Notes under the pieces: generated by a model
Databases searched by the model: none
Told to the model about the DNA's origin: nothing
Seen by the model: only the letters and a program-made list of their open reading frames with translations
Translations under genes and position numbers: made by a program
In this document: positions 45,230 to 53,947 of the stretch, one piece after another
Position numbering within the stretch: the stretch's first letter is position 1
Layout: every line of letters starts with the position of its first letter
DNA from: Oscillospiraceae bacterium
GTDB lineage: Bacteria > Bacillota > Clostridia > Oscillospirales > Ruminococcaceae
DNA length: 64,000 nucleotides
Assembly: GCA_017848055.1 (NCBI GenBank)
Contig: JAGALZ010000035.1
Span: forward strand, 1-64,000
Reading direction: 5' to 3'

Positions 45230-45955
45230 TTATACTCCTCCAAAGCGTCTGCTTCTGTCACCAAACTCAATTATAGCCTTATCGAAATCAGTAACAGTGA
45301 AATCAGGCCAAAGAATGTCAGTGAAATAATACTCGGCATAAGCCGACTGCCATATCATAAAGTTTGAAATTCGCATTTCCCCGCTTGGTCTGATAATGTA
45401 ATCAACCGGCGGAATATCCTGCGTATACAGTCGCTCTGTTATCATTTCCGGGGTAATATCAGAAGGCTCCAGCTCGCCTTTTTTGACAGACTGAGCAATT
45501 TCCTTGACAGCGTGACATATTTCATCACGTCCCCCGTAGTTTATAGCAAGAATCATTGTAGTATCGGTGAAATGCTCTGAAGACTTCTCGGTATTCTGCA
45601 TTTTTTCTCTGAGCGATTCAGAAAGTGCAGACCTGTCACCTATAAATCTTACTCTGATTTCTTCATCGATAAAGTCCTTGACCTCATCTAGATTCTTTTC
45701 GAAGAGCTTCATTATAGCATCGACTTCGTCCTTGGGGCGCTTCCAGTTTTCGGTTGAGAAAGCATAGAAGGTAATGTACTTGATACCAAGCTGCTTTGCC
45801 CTTCTTGTTATAGCACGGAAGGTCTTAACGCCTTCCTTATGTCCGAATTTTCTTGGTAGACCACGCTTTTTTGCCCATCTACCGTTACCGTCCATAATAA
45901 CACCAACGTGAACAGGAACGCATGAAAGCTCAGGTACAGCAATATCCTTTGCCAA
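45230..45955 (-). CDS. uppS: Isoprenyl (undecaprenyl diphosphate) transferase
   Basis: UppS condenses isopentenyl diphosphate units to undecaprenyl diphosphate, the cell-wall lipid carrier. The 241 residues show HVGVIMDGNGRWAKKRG with the catalytic Asp, YITFYAFSTENWKRP, and the C-terminal IIRPSGEMRISNFMIWQSAYAE-like block (seen as RPSGEMRISNF). Isoprenoid precursors come from the Dxr/IspG pathway of the same operon. It starts at TTG (45953-45955) after GAGGTG. Confidence 0.95.
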   Translation of the reverse strand: MAKDIAVPELSCVPVHVGVIMDGNGRWAKKRGLPRKFGHKEGVKTFRAITRRAKQLGIKYITFYAFSTENWKRPKDEVDAIMKLFEKNLDEVKDFIDEEIRVRFIGDRSALSESLREKMQNTEKSSEHFTDTTMILAINYGGRDEICHAVKEIAQSVKKGELEPSDITPEMITERLYTQDIPPVDYIIRPSGEMRISNFMIWQSAYAEYYFTDILWPDFTVTDFDKAIIEFGDRSRRFGGV

Positions 45956-45982
45956 AAGTTTTCACCTCAAAACAAATATTTA

Positions 45983-46537
45983 CTAGATGGAGAGAATCTC
46001 CTTCTCCTTAACAGCAACAACCTCATCAATGTTCTTGATGAACTTGTCATGAATCTTCTGAGTCTGCTCTTCGCAATCCTTGAGGTCGTCCTCTGTGATT
46101 TCGGAATTCTTCTTCATTGCCTTGAACTTATCCATTGTATCTCTTCTGATAGAACGGATAGCAACCTTGGACTCTTCGCCCATCTTCTTGATATCCTTAA
46201 CGATTTCCTTACGTCTTTCCTCTGTGAGCTGTGGGAATGTAAGTCTTAAAACAGTACCGTCATTTGTAGGGTTGATACCGATATCAGAAGCCTGGATAGC
46301 CTTTTCGATTGGCTTGAGCTGGGACTTATCCCATGGCTGAATGGAAAGAACTCTTGCTTCTGCAACAGATACTGTAGCCATCTGGCTTACAGGTGTAGGA
46401 GTTCCATAATAGTCAACAGTTACCTTATCGAGAACGTTTGGATTTGCTCTGCCTGCTCTGATTGCAGCAAAATCCTTTTCAAGGACACTAAGTGTCTTCT
46501 GCATTTTTTCCTTTGCGGTATTAAGTACTTCTTTCAT
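45983..46537 (-). CDS. frr: Ribosome recycling factor
   Basis: Frr, with EF-G, splits the post-termination ribosome. The 184-residue protein has the full three-helix bundle plus beta domain, with the typical segments IRAGRANPNVLDKVTVDYYG and LRLTFPQLTEERRKEIVK near the middle. Its length is the family norm. It sits between pyrH and uppS as in many Firmicutes; the start is an ATG behind AAGGAG. Confidence 0.97.
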   Translation of the reverse strand: MKEVLNTAKEKMQKTLSVLEKDFAAIRAGRANPNVLDKVTVDYYGTPTPVSQMATVSVAEARVLSIQPWDKSQLKPIEKAIQASDIGINPTNDGTVLRLTFPQLTEERRKEIVKDIKKMGEESKVAIRSIRRDTMDKFKAMKKNSEITEDDLKDCEEQTQKIHDKFIKNIDEVVAVKEKEILSI

Positions 46538-46559
46538 TGTAATTCTCCTTTATAAAAAA

Positions 46560-47270
46560 TTATCCGTTGTATACGAGTGTTCCGACCTGCTCACCCATAC
46601 ATGCATCGAAAATATTGTCAGGACGAGCCAAATCAAAAACAATTATCGGAATGTTATTATCCTTGCACATTGCAGCTGCAGTAGAATCCATAACCTGGAG
46701 TCCGTTTGCAAGTACCTCTGCAAATGTGAGCTTATCATAACGCTTTGCGTCATCAAATTTATGTGGGTCTTTGTCATAAACTCCATCAACCATTGTAGCC
46801 TTGAGGAAGATATCAGCCTCGATTTCAGCGGCTCTAAGAGCAGCAGCTGTATCGGTTGAGAAGAATGGATTACCTGTTCCGCATCCAAAGATAACTACTC
46901 TACCCTTATCAAAATGTCTGAGTGTCTTTCCTCTGATATACGGCTCAGCAACCTGACGCATAGTAATAGCAGTCTGCACTCTTGCCTCAACACCGACATT
47001 TTCGAGAACATCGGCTACAGCAAGAGCATTCATTGCAGTAGCAAGCATACCGATATGGTCGGCTCTTGTTCTGTCCATAGCGCCACTTGAACGTCCTCTC
47101 CAGAAGTTTCCGCCACCAACGACAATTCCTACTTCAACGCCTGCATCAACGCACTTTTTGATGCTTTCTGCATAAGTTGCCATAACAGAATAGTCGAGTC
47201 CGGTTTTCTTATCTCCGGCAAGTGCTTCACCGCTTAATTTAAGCAAAACTCTTTTGTACTTTGGTTCCAT
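46560..47270 (-). CDS. pyrH: UMP kinase
   Basis: PyrH phosphorylates UMP to UDP and is the amino-acid-kinase-type bacterial enzyme. The 236-residue protein shows [11 protein letters not shown] at the start, the [11 protein letters not shown] nucleotide loop, and [17 protein letters not shown]. The ATG at 47268-47270 is chosen because AAGGAG is 11 bases upstream, while an earlier in-frame GTG overlaps it. It is the first gene of the pyrH-frr-uppS-cdsA-dxr-rseP-ispG-polC block; tsf and rpsB, often upstream, are absent. Confidence 0.96.
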   Translation of the reverse strand: MEPKYKRVLLKLSGEALAGDKKTGLDYSVMATYAESIKKCVDAGVEVGIVVGGGNFWRGRSSGAMDRTRADHIGMLATAMNALAVADVLENVGVEARVQTAITMRQVAEPYIRGKTLRHFDKGRVVIFGCGTGNPFFSTDTAAALRAAEIEADIFLKATMVDGVYDKDPHKFDDAKRYDKLTFAEVLANGLQVMDSTAAAMCKDNNIPIIVFDLARPDNIFDACMGEQVGTLVYNG

Positions 47271-47316
47271 AATATTACGCACTCCTTAAATTTAGTTAGA
47301 GTTCTATACATATTTT

Positions 47317-47345
47317 ATTGTATCACAAATCAAGCAATATGTAAA
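47317..47345 (-). promoter_or_regulatory. Sigma-A promoter of the pyrH-polC block
   Basis: On the minus strand, TTTACA (47340-47345), 17 bases, TACAAT (47317-47322), about 50 bases upstream of pyrH. Confidence 0.6.
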
Positions 47346-47384
47346 GAGAATTTCAAAATTTTAAAATACAAAAGGATAAAAATA

Positions 47385-47413
47385 TTGACACATAGTGTAA
47401 AATATGTTAACAT
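47385..47413 (+). promoter_or_regulatory. Candidate promoter of the zinc-ribbon gene
   Basis: TTGACA (47385-47390), 17 bases, TAACAT (47408-47413), 30 bases upstream of the start. The -10 is weaker than the -35. Confidence 0.5.
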
Positions 47414-47442
47414 TGATTTATCATACTAAAGGGGTTGAGGTT

Positions 47443-48108
47443 ATGAACTGTCCGATATGTAATTTTGAGTGTAATGATAATGACACAATCTGCAAAAACT
47501 GTGGTTGTGACTTGCCGAAAAAGCCTGCTGCAACGGCTAATAAGCAAGAATCTACACCGTTGACTCCGGTTGATTTGACCAGAAACAGACTCCTGCAGCA
47601 GGAACAAACAAACCTTAAGATATTTATTGCACTTAAAGTAATGCTTATTGCTTCGCTGCTTTGTTTTTTCATTCCGTTTGCACGATATGAATTTGACTCT
47701 ATACTCAACGAAGATATCGCCAACGGTCTGAATGCAATTGTCGGTTACGATTATTTTGAGGCTGTCGAGATCGAGCCAGAGGATGTGACAGCCTTCAGCC
47801 TTGTTTTCGGAGAAGAATTTACAGCAAGCGACGGCACTATATTTGAAGTTTCGAGGAGTGTATATATCGTACTTGCGTTAATGTTTATCGTAGCCGCAAT
47901 AGCATTTTGTTTCGTACCTATGGCTATGGATTTGAAAATGAAAATTGTTACCTCCTTGTCAACGACGGCATTGGTTGCGGTAGTGTACCAATCATTCCAA
48001 AATCCAGTCGGGCTTTCAGATGTCAAAATGTTAATCGGGTTTTATCTGCTTTTTATACTGCTTCTTGCATCGGCTGCTGTTGCCGCATTTCTCAAATACA
48101 ACTCATAA
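47443..48108 (+). CDS. Zinc-ribbon membrane protein of unknown function
   Basis: The 221-residue protein begins with a zinc ribbon: MNCPICNFECNDNDTICKNC has two CxxC pairs 16 residues apart. A low-complexity linker follows, then a first membrane helix (about 60-75), an extracytoplasmic loop of about 60 acidic residues, and three further helices. The design resembles other clostridial zinc-ribbon membrane proteins with no known activity. The ATG has GGGG and GAGG sites upstream; earlier in-frame starts lie before the ribosome site. It is a lone plus-strand gene between minus-strand operons. Confidence 0.75.
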   Translation: MNCPICNFECNDNDTICKNCGCDLPKKPAATANKQESTPLTPVDLTRNRLLQQEQTNLKIFIALKVMLIASLLCFFIPFARYEFDSILNEDIANGLNAIVGYDYFEAVEIEPEDVTAFSLVFGEEFTASDGTIFEVSRSVYIVLALMFIVAAIAFCFVPMAMDLKMKIVTSLSTTALVAVVYQSFQNPVGLSDVKMLIGFYLLFILLLASAAVAAFLKYNS

Positions 48109-48110
48109 TA

Positions 48111-48146
48111 AAAGTCCTGCGAATTTTCGCAGGACTTTGTTTTTAT
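48111..48146. terminator. Bidirectional terminator between the zinc-ribbon gene and gpsA
   Basis: AAAGTCCTGCGAA and TTCGCAGGACTTT form a perfect 13-bp stem, then GTTTTTATTT on the plus strand. It lies between convergent genes. Confidence 0.85.
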
Positions 48147-49144
48147 TTATACAAATCTTCTTCGGCTTCGTGCTTTGATTCACGACCCATAAGATTTTTC
48201 AGAGCCTCTGAAGGATGCTGATTATTGAACAGAACATTATAAAGCTGTTCTGTGATAGGCACCTCTACACCGAGCTTTTTAGCAAGTTCATAGGTAGTCT
48301 GTGTGCAATAGTAGCCCTCAACGGTTCCTACCCTCTTAACTGCTTCGTCTGCATTTACACCCTGACCTATAAGAATACCTGCTCGTCTGTTACGGCTATG
48401 CATACTTGTGCATGTAACTATAAGGTCACCTACACCGGTAAGACCGGAAAACGTTTCAGGGTCAGCGCCCAAAACAACACCAAGTCTTTTGATTTCGGCA
48501 AGTCCTCTTGTTATCAGAGCCGCTTTAGTATTGTCGCCAAGCCCCATACCATCAAGAACACCGCAAGCAAGGGCGATAACATTCTTCATAGAACCGCCAA
48601 TTTCGCAACCAACAACATCTGAGTTGGTATATATACGGAAAGTATTATTTGAAAGCTCTTTCTGAACATATCTGGCATGCTCTATATCATCACAAGCGGC
48701 AACTATCGTTGTAGGCATTCCTCTGCCGATTTCTTCAGCGTGTGAAGGCCCTGAAAGCACAACAACAGGATTTGGAAGTACTGCTGAAACGACTTCACTC
48801 ATTCTACGCAGAGTACCGTTTTCAAAGCCTTTTGAGGTGCTGACAATTATAGCATTTTCGTTGATATAAGGCTTTGCTTGCTCGCAGACGCTACAAACAA
48901 ACTTTGTCGGTATACCGATAATAATAATCTCTGAGTCTGCAACGCAAGATATGTCGCTTGTAAGCTTGACGTTTTGAGGGATAATTACTCCCGGGAGCTT
49001 TGAACGCAGTTCGCCGGTTCTTTTTATTGCGTCAATTTCGTCCTGAAACGCAGACCATACAGTTACCTTATGCTCCATATTTGCGCACATATATGCAAGG
49101 GCAAGTCCGAATCCGCCTGAACCGAGAATTGTAATATCAGCCAT
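48143..49144 (-). CDS. gpsA: Glycerol-3-phosphate dehydrogenase [NAD(P)+]
   Basis: GpsA reduces dihydroxyacetone phosphate to sn-glycerol-3-phosphate for phospholipid synthesis. The 333-residue protein has an N-terminal dinucleotide loop (ILGSGGFGLALAYM), the VSTSKGFENGT and VLSGPSHAEE segments, and the catalytic lysine region GGSMKNVIALACG. It lies 5 bases after plsY, whose product uses G3P directly, so the two steps are encoded together. Confidence 0.96.
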   Translation of the reverse strand: MADITILGSGGFGLALAYMCANMEHKVTVWSAFQDEIDAIKRTGELRSKLPGVIIPQNVKLTSDISCVADSEIIIIGIPTKFVCSVCEQAKPYINENAIIVSTSKGFENGTLRRMSEVVSAVLPNPVVVLSGPSHAEEIGRGMPTTIVAACDDIEHARYVQKELSNNTFRIYTNSDVVGCEIGGSMKNVIALACGVLDGMGLGDNTKAALITRGLAEIKRLGVVLGADPETFSGLTGVGDLIVTCTSMHSRNRRAGILIGQGVNADEAVKRVGTVEGYYCTQTTYELAKKLGVEVPITEQLYNVLFNNQHPSEALKNLMGRESKHEAEEDLYK

Positions 49145-49149
49145 AACAA

Positions 49150-49809
49150 TTACTCCTTACTTTTTGATTTAAAGCTAAGCTTACTTTCTGTTTTGCTGAG
49201 AAGTCTTGAGATGTTTGAACGATGCTTAACAATTATCAGCAGTGCAATAAAGGAAGTGCAGACAACATTCATCCAAACGCTGTCATAATCTCTCATAGAC
49301 TGAGTGATAAATGTAATTATCGGGTATGATGTAGCCGCCAGAATAGAGCCAAGCGAAACGTATCTTGTTGCAGCTACAATAACTACAAATACTGATAAAG
49401 CAAGTCCGCAGGTCAGCGGGTCTATAGCAAGGAGTGTAGTTGCGGTAAGCAGAACACCCTTTCCGCCTCTGAAACCATAGTACAGAGGGAAAACGTGACC
49501 TATAATTACAAAAACACCTGCGATATAGCTTATGAAAAGCGGATTGGAAAACCATTCAACGTCAAATCCTATTGCAACATATTTACAAATCAAAACAGCT
49601 GCAACACCCTTGATAAGGTCGACAATCAAAGTAACGATTGCGGTTGGTTTACCAAATACTCTGAGAACATTTGTAAGTCCTGCGTTGTTACTTCCGTATT
49701 CTCTGATATCTTTTCCCTGCATAATTCTGCATACAACAATTGCAGAGTTCATACTTCCGAAAAGATAGGAAAACAAAACAGTAAAAGCAAGAACAAAAAT
49801 CTTTGTCAT
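49150..49809 (-). CDS. plsY: Acyl-phosphate:glycerol-3-phosphate acyltransferase
   Basis: PlsY transfers an acyl group from acyl phosphate to G3P, making lysophosphatidic acid. The 219-residue membrane protein has five or so helices and the three PlsY motifs, seen as SYLFGSMNSAIVVCRI, GSNNAGLTNVLRVFG and the glycine-rich FRGGKGVLLT. It lies between der and gpsA, a common arrangement in Firmicutes. The C-terminus is a Ser/Lys-rich tail. Confidence 0.95.
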   Translation of the reverse strand: MTKIFVLAFTVLFSYLFGSMNSAIVVCRIMQGKDIREYGSNNAGLTNVLRVFGKPTAIVTLIVDLIKGVAAVLICKYVAIGFDVEWFSNPLFISYIAGVFVIIGHVFPLYYGFRGGKGVLLTATTLLAIDPLTCGLALSVFVVIVAATRYVSLGSILAATSYPIITFITQSMRDYDSVWMNVVCTSFIALLIIVKHRSNISRLLSKTESKLSFKSKSKE

Positions 49810-49827
49810 AAATAAATCCCCTAATGG

Positions 49828-51159
49828 TTATTTTACGTCCTGAGTATCTCTTTCACGGACACTCATAACGATAGGCGTTGCGTCGAGCGAGAAGGTTTCT
49901 CGTATCTGATTTTCCAGATATCTCTGATATGAGAAATGGAACAAATCCTTGCGATTGACAAACACAACGAACGTAGGTGGCTTTGTAGAAGCCTGAGTCA
50001 TATAGTATATCTTGAGTCGCTTACCCTTGTCGGAAGGTGGCTGTACTCTTGCAGTAGCGTAAGCCAGGACATCATTGAGCTTTCCGGTAGAAATTCTCAT
50101 AGAATTCTGAGCAGCTACATACTTAATCATATCAAACAGTTTTTCGATACGCTGTCCGGTTTTTGCGGAAATAAACACAAACGGAACGTATGACATAAAG
50201 CTGAAGTCATCAGAGAGTTTCTTTCTGAACTCGTCCATTGTGTTTGTATCCTTCTCGATAGCATCCCACTTATTTACAGCAACTATGCAAGCCTTGCCCT
50301 TTTCGTGAGCATAACCGGCTACCTTTGAATCCTGTTCTGTAAATCCTTCGGTTGCATCGATAACAATAACAGCAACATCTGCTCTGTCAACTGCCATATA
50401 GGAACGCAAAACGCTGAACTTTTCGATGCTTTCAAGAACCTTGGACTTCTTTCTTATACCCGCAGTATCAATAAACACAAACTTTCCGTTTTCATTCTCG
50501 ACAACAGTATCAGTAGCATCTCTTGTAGTACCTGCGATGTTTGAAACGATAACTCTTTCCTCTCCGCAGATACGATTTATTATAGACGATTTACCTACGT
50601 TAGGCTTACCGATTACAGCGACCTTAATAACATCTTCGCCGTAATCCTCTTCACCCTCCTCGGGGAGATATTCAAGTACAGCATCAAGCAAATCACCGGT
50701 GCCGTGACCGTGTACAGAAGAAACAGCAACCGGGTCGCCGAGTCCCAGGTTATAGAATTCATAGAATTCCATCGGTGGCTCACCGAGAGCGTCACATTTG
50801 TTTACACACAGAACAACCGGCTTTCCGGATTTAATGAGCATTGAAGCAACTTCATAGTCATTTGCAGTTACGCCGCACTTCATATCTGTGACAAGTACCG
50901 CTACCTGGGCAGTTGTAATTGCAAGCTCTGCCTGACGACGCATCTGTGAAAGAATAACGTCATCGCTGTCAGGCTCGATTCCGCCTGTATCTACGAGCAT
51001 AAACTCTCTGCCTGACCATTCACATTTTGAATATATGCGGTCTCTGGTAACTCCCGGAGTATCTTCGACTATAGAGAGTCTTTGACCGATAAGTTTATTG
51101 AAAAGTGTTGATTTGCCGACATTAGGTCTGCCGACAATTGCAACGACAGGAAGCGCCAT
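49828..51159 (-). CDS. der: Ribosome-assembly GTPase Der (EngA)
   Basis: Der assists late 50S assembly. The 443-residue protein carries two tandem GTPase domains. G1 motifs are seen at GRPNVGKSTLFN near residue 10 and GKPNVGKSSIIN near 184, each with DTPGVTRD/IAGTTRD switch I, DTGG/DTAG, and NKCD/NKWD motifs. A KH-like domain ends the protein. It is first in the der-plsY-gpsA operon. No consensus promoter is visible in the 75 bases upstream, which contain the rpmF terminator, so some read-through is possible. Confidence 0.97.
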   Translation of the reverse strand: MALPVVAIVGRPNVGKSTLFNKLIGQRLSIVEDTPGVTRDRIYSKCEWSGREFMLVDTGGIEPDSDDVILSQMRRQAELAITTAQVAVLVTDMKCGVTANDYEVASMLIKSGKPVVLCVNKCDALGEPPMEFYEFYNLGLGDPVAVSSVHGHGTGDLLDAVLEYLPEEGEEDYGEDVIKVAVIGKPNVGKSSIINRICGEERVIVSNIAGTTRDATDTVVENENGKFVFIDTAGIRKKSKVLESIEKFSVLRSYMAVDRADVAVIVIDATEGFTEQDSKVAGYAHEKGKACIVAVNKWDAIEKDTNTMDEFRKKLSDDFSFMSYVPFVFISAKTGQRIEKLFDMIKYVAAQNSMRISTGKLNDVLAYATARVQPPSDKGKRLKIYYMTQASTKPPTFVVFVNRKDLFHFSYQRYLENQIRETFSLDATPIVMSVRERDTQDVK

Positions 51160-51181
51160 ATTTCTCTCTCCTTCCTTTTAC

Positions 51182-51215
51182 GAAAAAAGCAGAGAAGGAT
51201 TATTCCTTCCCTGCT
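51182..51215 (-). terminator. Terminator after rpmF
   Basis: On the minus strand, AGCAGGGAAGGA and TCCTTCTCTGCT pair (one G-U), followed by TTTTTTCG. Confidence 0.8.
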
Positions 51216-51234
51216 AAACTTTCGATAAACGCAA

Positions 51235-51420
51235 TTAATCCTCGTTCTTAGCGATTACCTCTACGCCCTTATAATATCCGCAAGCCTTGCAAACCTTGTG
51301 TGGAGCTGTAAGCTCACCGCAATTTGAGCACTTGCACAGAGCAGGCATGTCTAACTTCCAAACTGCAGAACGTCTCTTGTCACGTCTTGCCTTGGAAACC
51401 TTTCTCTTTGGTACTGCCAT
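51235..51420 (-). CDS. rpmF: 50S ribosomal protein L32
   Basis: A 61-residue basic protein with the L32 N-terminus AVPKRKVSKARRDKRRS. The zinc site consists of CKCSNC and CKACGYY, so it is the four-cysteine (C+) form that binds zinc. The tail after GVEVI is short, as usual. It lies 45 bases after the DUF177 gene, an old and common pairing. A GAGGTGCC ribosome site precedes the ATG. Confidence 0.96.
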   Translation of the reverse strand: MAVPKRKVSKARRDKRRSAVWKLDMPALCKCSNCGELTAPHKVCKACGYYKGVEVIAKNED

Positions 51421-51465
51421 TTTGGCACCTCCTCTTTAGGATTTAAAATCATTGTTGCTGAGCAA

Positions 51466-51909
51466 TTAACCTTCGGGACATCCGCACGGACCTTCATTGA
51501 GGTCAGCACCGCACTTGAAGCACAGTCCCTTGCAGTCATCCTTACAAAGAATCTTTGTAGGCAGCTGCAGCAACAGGTCAGAAATAGCGAGCTCATTTAT
51601 ATCCAGAGTATTGTCGGGACATTCCACAAAATCGTCACTCGACGAGCTTCTGACTAAGATATGTTCAAAGTCATACGCATACTCACGATTAAACTCACAA
51701 AGACATCTGTCGCAAAACTGGTTCATTGTGAATGAACAGGAAAAGCTGAGTGTTACTACTCCTGCCCTATTGACAATAGTGCCGTTAATTGCAATCCCTG
51801 ACACGAATTCATACTGCTGATATTCGCTGAGTTCTTCTGAAGGTATAACAAAGTCTAATTCTTTGCGTTCACCTACAATATCAAATAACTGTTTAAGCTG
51901 AATAATCAT
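51466..51909 (-). CDS. DUF177 (YceD) protein
   Basis: A 147-residue YceD/DUF177 family member, almost always encoded just before rpmF and linked to 23S rRNA/50S processing in other organisms. Metal-type cysteine motifs are visible: CDRCLCEFN near residue 67, and CKDDCKGLCFKCGADLNEGP near the C-terminus. A beta-rich middle contains NGTIVNRAGVVTLSF. A consensus promoter is upstream. Its exact function is not settled. Confidence 0.9.
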   Translation of the reverse strand: MIIQLKQLFDIVGERKELDFVIPSEELSEYQQYEFVSGIAINGTIVNRAGVVTLSFSCSFTMNQFCDRCLCEFNREYAYDFEHILVRSSSSDDFVECPDNTLDINELAISDLLLQLPTKILCKDDCKGLCFKCGADLNEGPCGCPEG

Positions 51910-51956
51910 ACAAATAATCCTTCTTTACGTGTCGAGAACAGAACATCACAAATTCC

Positions 51957-51985
51957 ATTATAGCGATAAAACGAAATAATGTCAA
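51957..51985 (-). promoter_or_regulatory. Consensus promoter of DUF177-rpmF
   Basis: On the minus strand, TTGACA (51980-51985), exactly 17 bases, TATAAT (51957-51962). Confidence 0.85.
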
Positions 51986-52009
51986 GTGATTTTCAGGATT
52001 TTTTACTTT

Positions 52010-52411
52010 TTACATAAAAGCTTTAACTTTTGCAGGAAGATTTACGTCATCCTCGGATACAGTAAATACAATCTTAACATCCTTAGCAACCATAGCGAGC
52101 TTTTCGAGCATTGCGCCAAGAGCGTCATAATCTCTGCCACCCATCTTAAGGATACCGTCTACGAATACCTGCTGAATGTCGTAGTTGCAAGCGAGCATTC
52201 CGGTAACGAAGCCATAGAATGCATCAAAGCTGCTGATACCGTACTCTTCAGCGTCAACGAGTCTAACCTTGTGTGGAATATCGTAAGTAAGCTTCATTCC
52301 TCTTTCGATACAAACTACTGCGCCTGTTGCATTGTTTGCAGCTTCAGTAATCTGTTCAATGAGAATCTTTGTCTTACCAGAACCTCTTTTACCTGTAATC
52401 AAATTAATCAT
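52010..52411 (-). CDS. Small P-loop ATP-binding protein of unknown function
   Basis: The 133-residue protein starts with a strand and Walker A motif, INLITGKRGSGKT (residues 2-14). A candidate Walker B strand IQQVFVDGI lies near 85, and a final strand is VKIVFTVSED. This is a minimal RecA or kinase-like nucleotide-binding domain with no recognisable partner domain. I recall similar short proteins in Clostridia annotated only as hypothetical. It lies 72 bases downstream of pgi, in a gap with two hairpins; GGAG precedes its ATG by 10 bases. Its role is unknown. Confidence 0.7.
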   Translation of the reverse strand: MINLITGKRGSGKTKILIEQITEAANNATGAVVCIERGMKLTYDIPHKVRLVDAEEYGISSFDAFYGFVTGMLACNYDIQQVFVDGILKMGGRDYDALGAMLEKLAMVAKDVKIVFTVSEDDVNLPAKVKAFM

Positions 52412-52429
52412 AGTATTGCACTCCGTTCT

Positions 52430-52475
52430 GCCCTGTCGGGCTTTTTCTATATCTAAGGGACTTGTCCCATAGAAA
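52430..52475 (-). repeat. Two short hairpins between pgi and the P-loop gene
   Basis: Minus-strand order: TCTATGGGAC with GTCCCTTAGA (9 of 10 pairs, at 52454-52475), then GCCC-GACA-GGGC (52430-52441) just before the ribosome site. Neither has a U-run on the transcribed side, so they may be leader or mRNA-stability structures. Confidence 0.4.
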
Positions 52476-52483
52476 CCTGAATT

Positions 52484-53812
52484 TTAGTTAAGCTTTGCTT
52501 CGAGAGCAGCCTTTGCATCTTCATAGCCAGGCTTTCCGAGAAGAGCAAACATATTCTTCTTGTAGCTTTCAACACCCGGCTGATTGAATGGGTTAACGCC
52601 GAGCATATAGCCGGAGATTGCACAAGCCTTTTCGAAGAAGTAGATGAGTTCGCCGAGGTTTTCCTCATCAATCTTATCCATTTCGATAACGATGTTCGGA
52701 ACTCCGCCTTCTGTATGAGCAAGAATTGTACCGTTCATTGCCTTCTGGTTTACAACGCTCATATTCTGGTTTGTAAGGAAGTTAAGACCGTCGAGGTTAT
52801 CTGCATCGTCTACGAGGAAGAAGTCCTGCTTAGCTTCCTTTATGTTCATTACAGTTTCGAACATGATTCTCGAACCGTCCTGAATGAACTGACCGAGAGA
52901 ATGAAGGTCTGTAGAGAATGTAGCGGATGATGGGAAAATACCCTTGTTATCCTTACCTTCGCTTTCGCCGAACAGCTGCTTCCACCACTCAGCCATCATA
53001 GTAAAGCTTGGGTCATAGGAAACGAGCATTTCAACGGACTTACCCTTACGGTAAAGAATATTTCTGATTGCTGCATATTTGTAGCAGTCATTGTCAAGAT
53101 TCATATAGCTTTCTCTTGCCTTAGCAGCACCTGCCATAAGCTTATCAATATCGCAGCCTGAAACCGCAATCGGGAGAAGACCTACTGCAGTAAGAACTGA
53201 GAATCTTCCTCCTACGTCATCAGCGATAACAAATGTTTCGTAGCCTTCAGTATCTGAAAGCTCCTTAAGAGTTCCTCTTGCCTTGTCGGTGGTAGCAAAA
53301 ATTCTTGTCTTTGCTTCTTCCTTGCCGTACTTGTCTTCAACAAGCTTCTTGAACACTCTGAATGCAAGAGCAGGCTCGGTAGTAGTACCGGACTTGGAAA
53401 TAACGTTAACACAGATATCCTTACCCTCACAGATTGAAAGAACTTCATTGAGGTATGTCGGGCTGATGTTGTTACCAACATAGTAGATATCCGGTGTATC
53501 CTTCTTCATATTGTTGTAGAATGGTGATTTTAAAAGCTCGATTGCAGCTCTTGCACCGAGGTAAGAACCACCGATACCGATTACGATAAGAATATCGCAC
53601 TTTTCCTTGATTCTCTGAGCAGCTGCCTTGATTCTTTCAAACTCTTCCTTGTCATAATCTACAGGAAGGTCAACCCATCCGAGAAAATCGTTTCCGAGAC
53701 CGGATTTGTTAACGAGAGTGTTATGAGCAGCCTCAAGCTGTGGCATCATTGCATCAATTTCATGCTGTGCAACAAAGCCCTCAAGATACTTTGAATTAAG
53801 TTTAATAGCCAA
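52484..53812 (-). CDS. pgi: Glucose-6-phosphate isomerase
   Basis: Pgi interconverts glucose-6-phosphate and fructose-6-phosphate, linking glycolysis with the glycogen pathway encoded at the left end. The 442-residue protein has the sugar-phosphate segment [14 protein letters not shown], the [11 protein letters not shown] motif, [15 protein letters not shown] and the C-terminal catalytic Lys region. I take the TTG at 53810-53812 (product [10 protein letters not shown]), 9 bases after AGGGA; an in-frame TTG at 53819-53821 directly abuts that site. Confidence 0.95.
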   Translation of the reverse strand: MAIKLNSKYLEGFVAQHEIDAMMPQLEAAHNTLVNKSGLGNDFLGWVDLPVDYDKEEFERIKAAAQRIKEKCDILIVIGIGGSYLGARAAIELLKSPFYNNMKKDTPDIYYVGNNISPTYLNEVLSICEGKDICVNVISKSGTTTEPALAFRVFKKLVEDKYGKEEAKTRIFATTDKARGTLKELSDTEGYETFVIADDVGGRFSVLTAVGLLPIAVSGCDIDKLMAGAAKARESYMNLDNDCYKYAAIRNILYRKGKSVEMLVSYDPSFTMMAEWWKQLFGESEGKDNKGIFPSSATFSTDLHSLGQFIQDGSRIMFETVMNIKEAKQDFFLVDDADNLDGLNFLTNQNMSVVNQKAMNGTILAHTEGGVPNIVIEMDKIDEENLGELIYFFEKACAISGYMLGVNPFNQPGVESYKKNMFALLGKPGYEDAKAALEAKLN

Positions 53813-53868
53813 AAAAGTCAATCCCTTCGATAATAGAAACTATTTTTTAAGATATTATCTTACAATAC

Positions 53869-53897
53869 ATTTTACTATATTTCGGGTTTATTTTCAA
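53869..53897 (-). promoter_or_regulatory. Sigma-A promoter of pgi
   Basis: On the minus strand, TTGAAA (53892-53897), 17 bases, TAAAAT (53869-53874), about 55 bases upstream of the start. Confidence 0.65.
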
Positions 53898-53947
53898 GCA
53901 GTTTTAAAAAACCTACAACATTTTGTGTGTACTGCACAATTTGCACA

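Noticed and set aside
52430-52446. Plus-strand terminator GCCC-TGTC-GGGC followed by a T-run
   Set aside because: No plus-strand gene lies upstream, so it cannot serve as a terminator in that direction.
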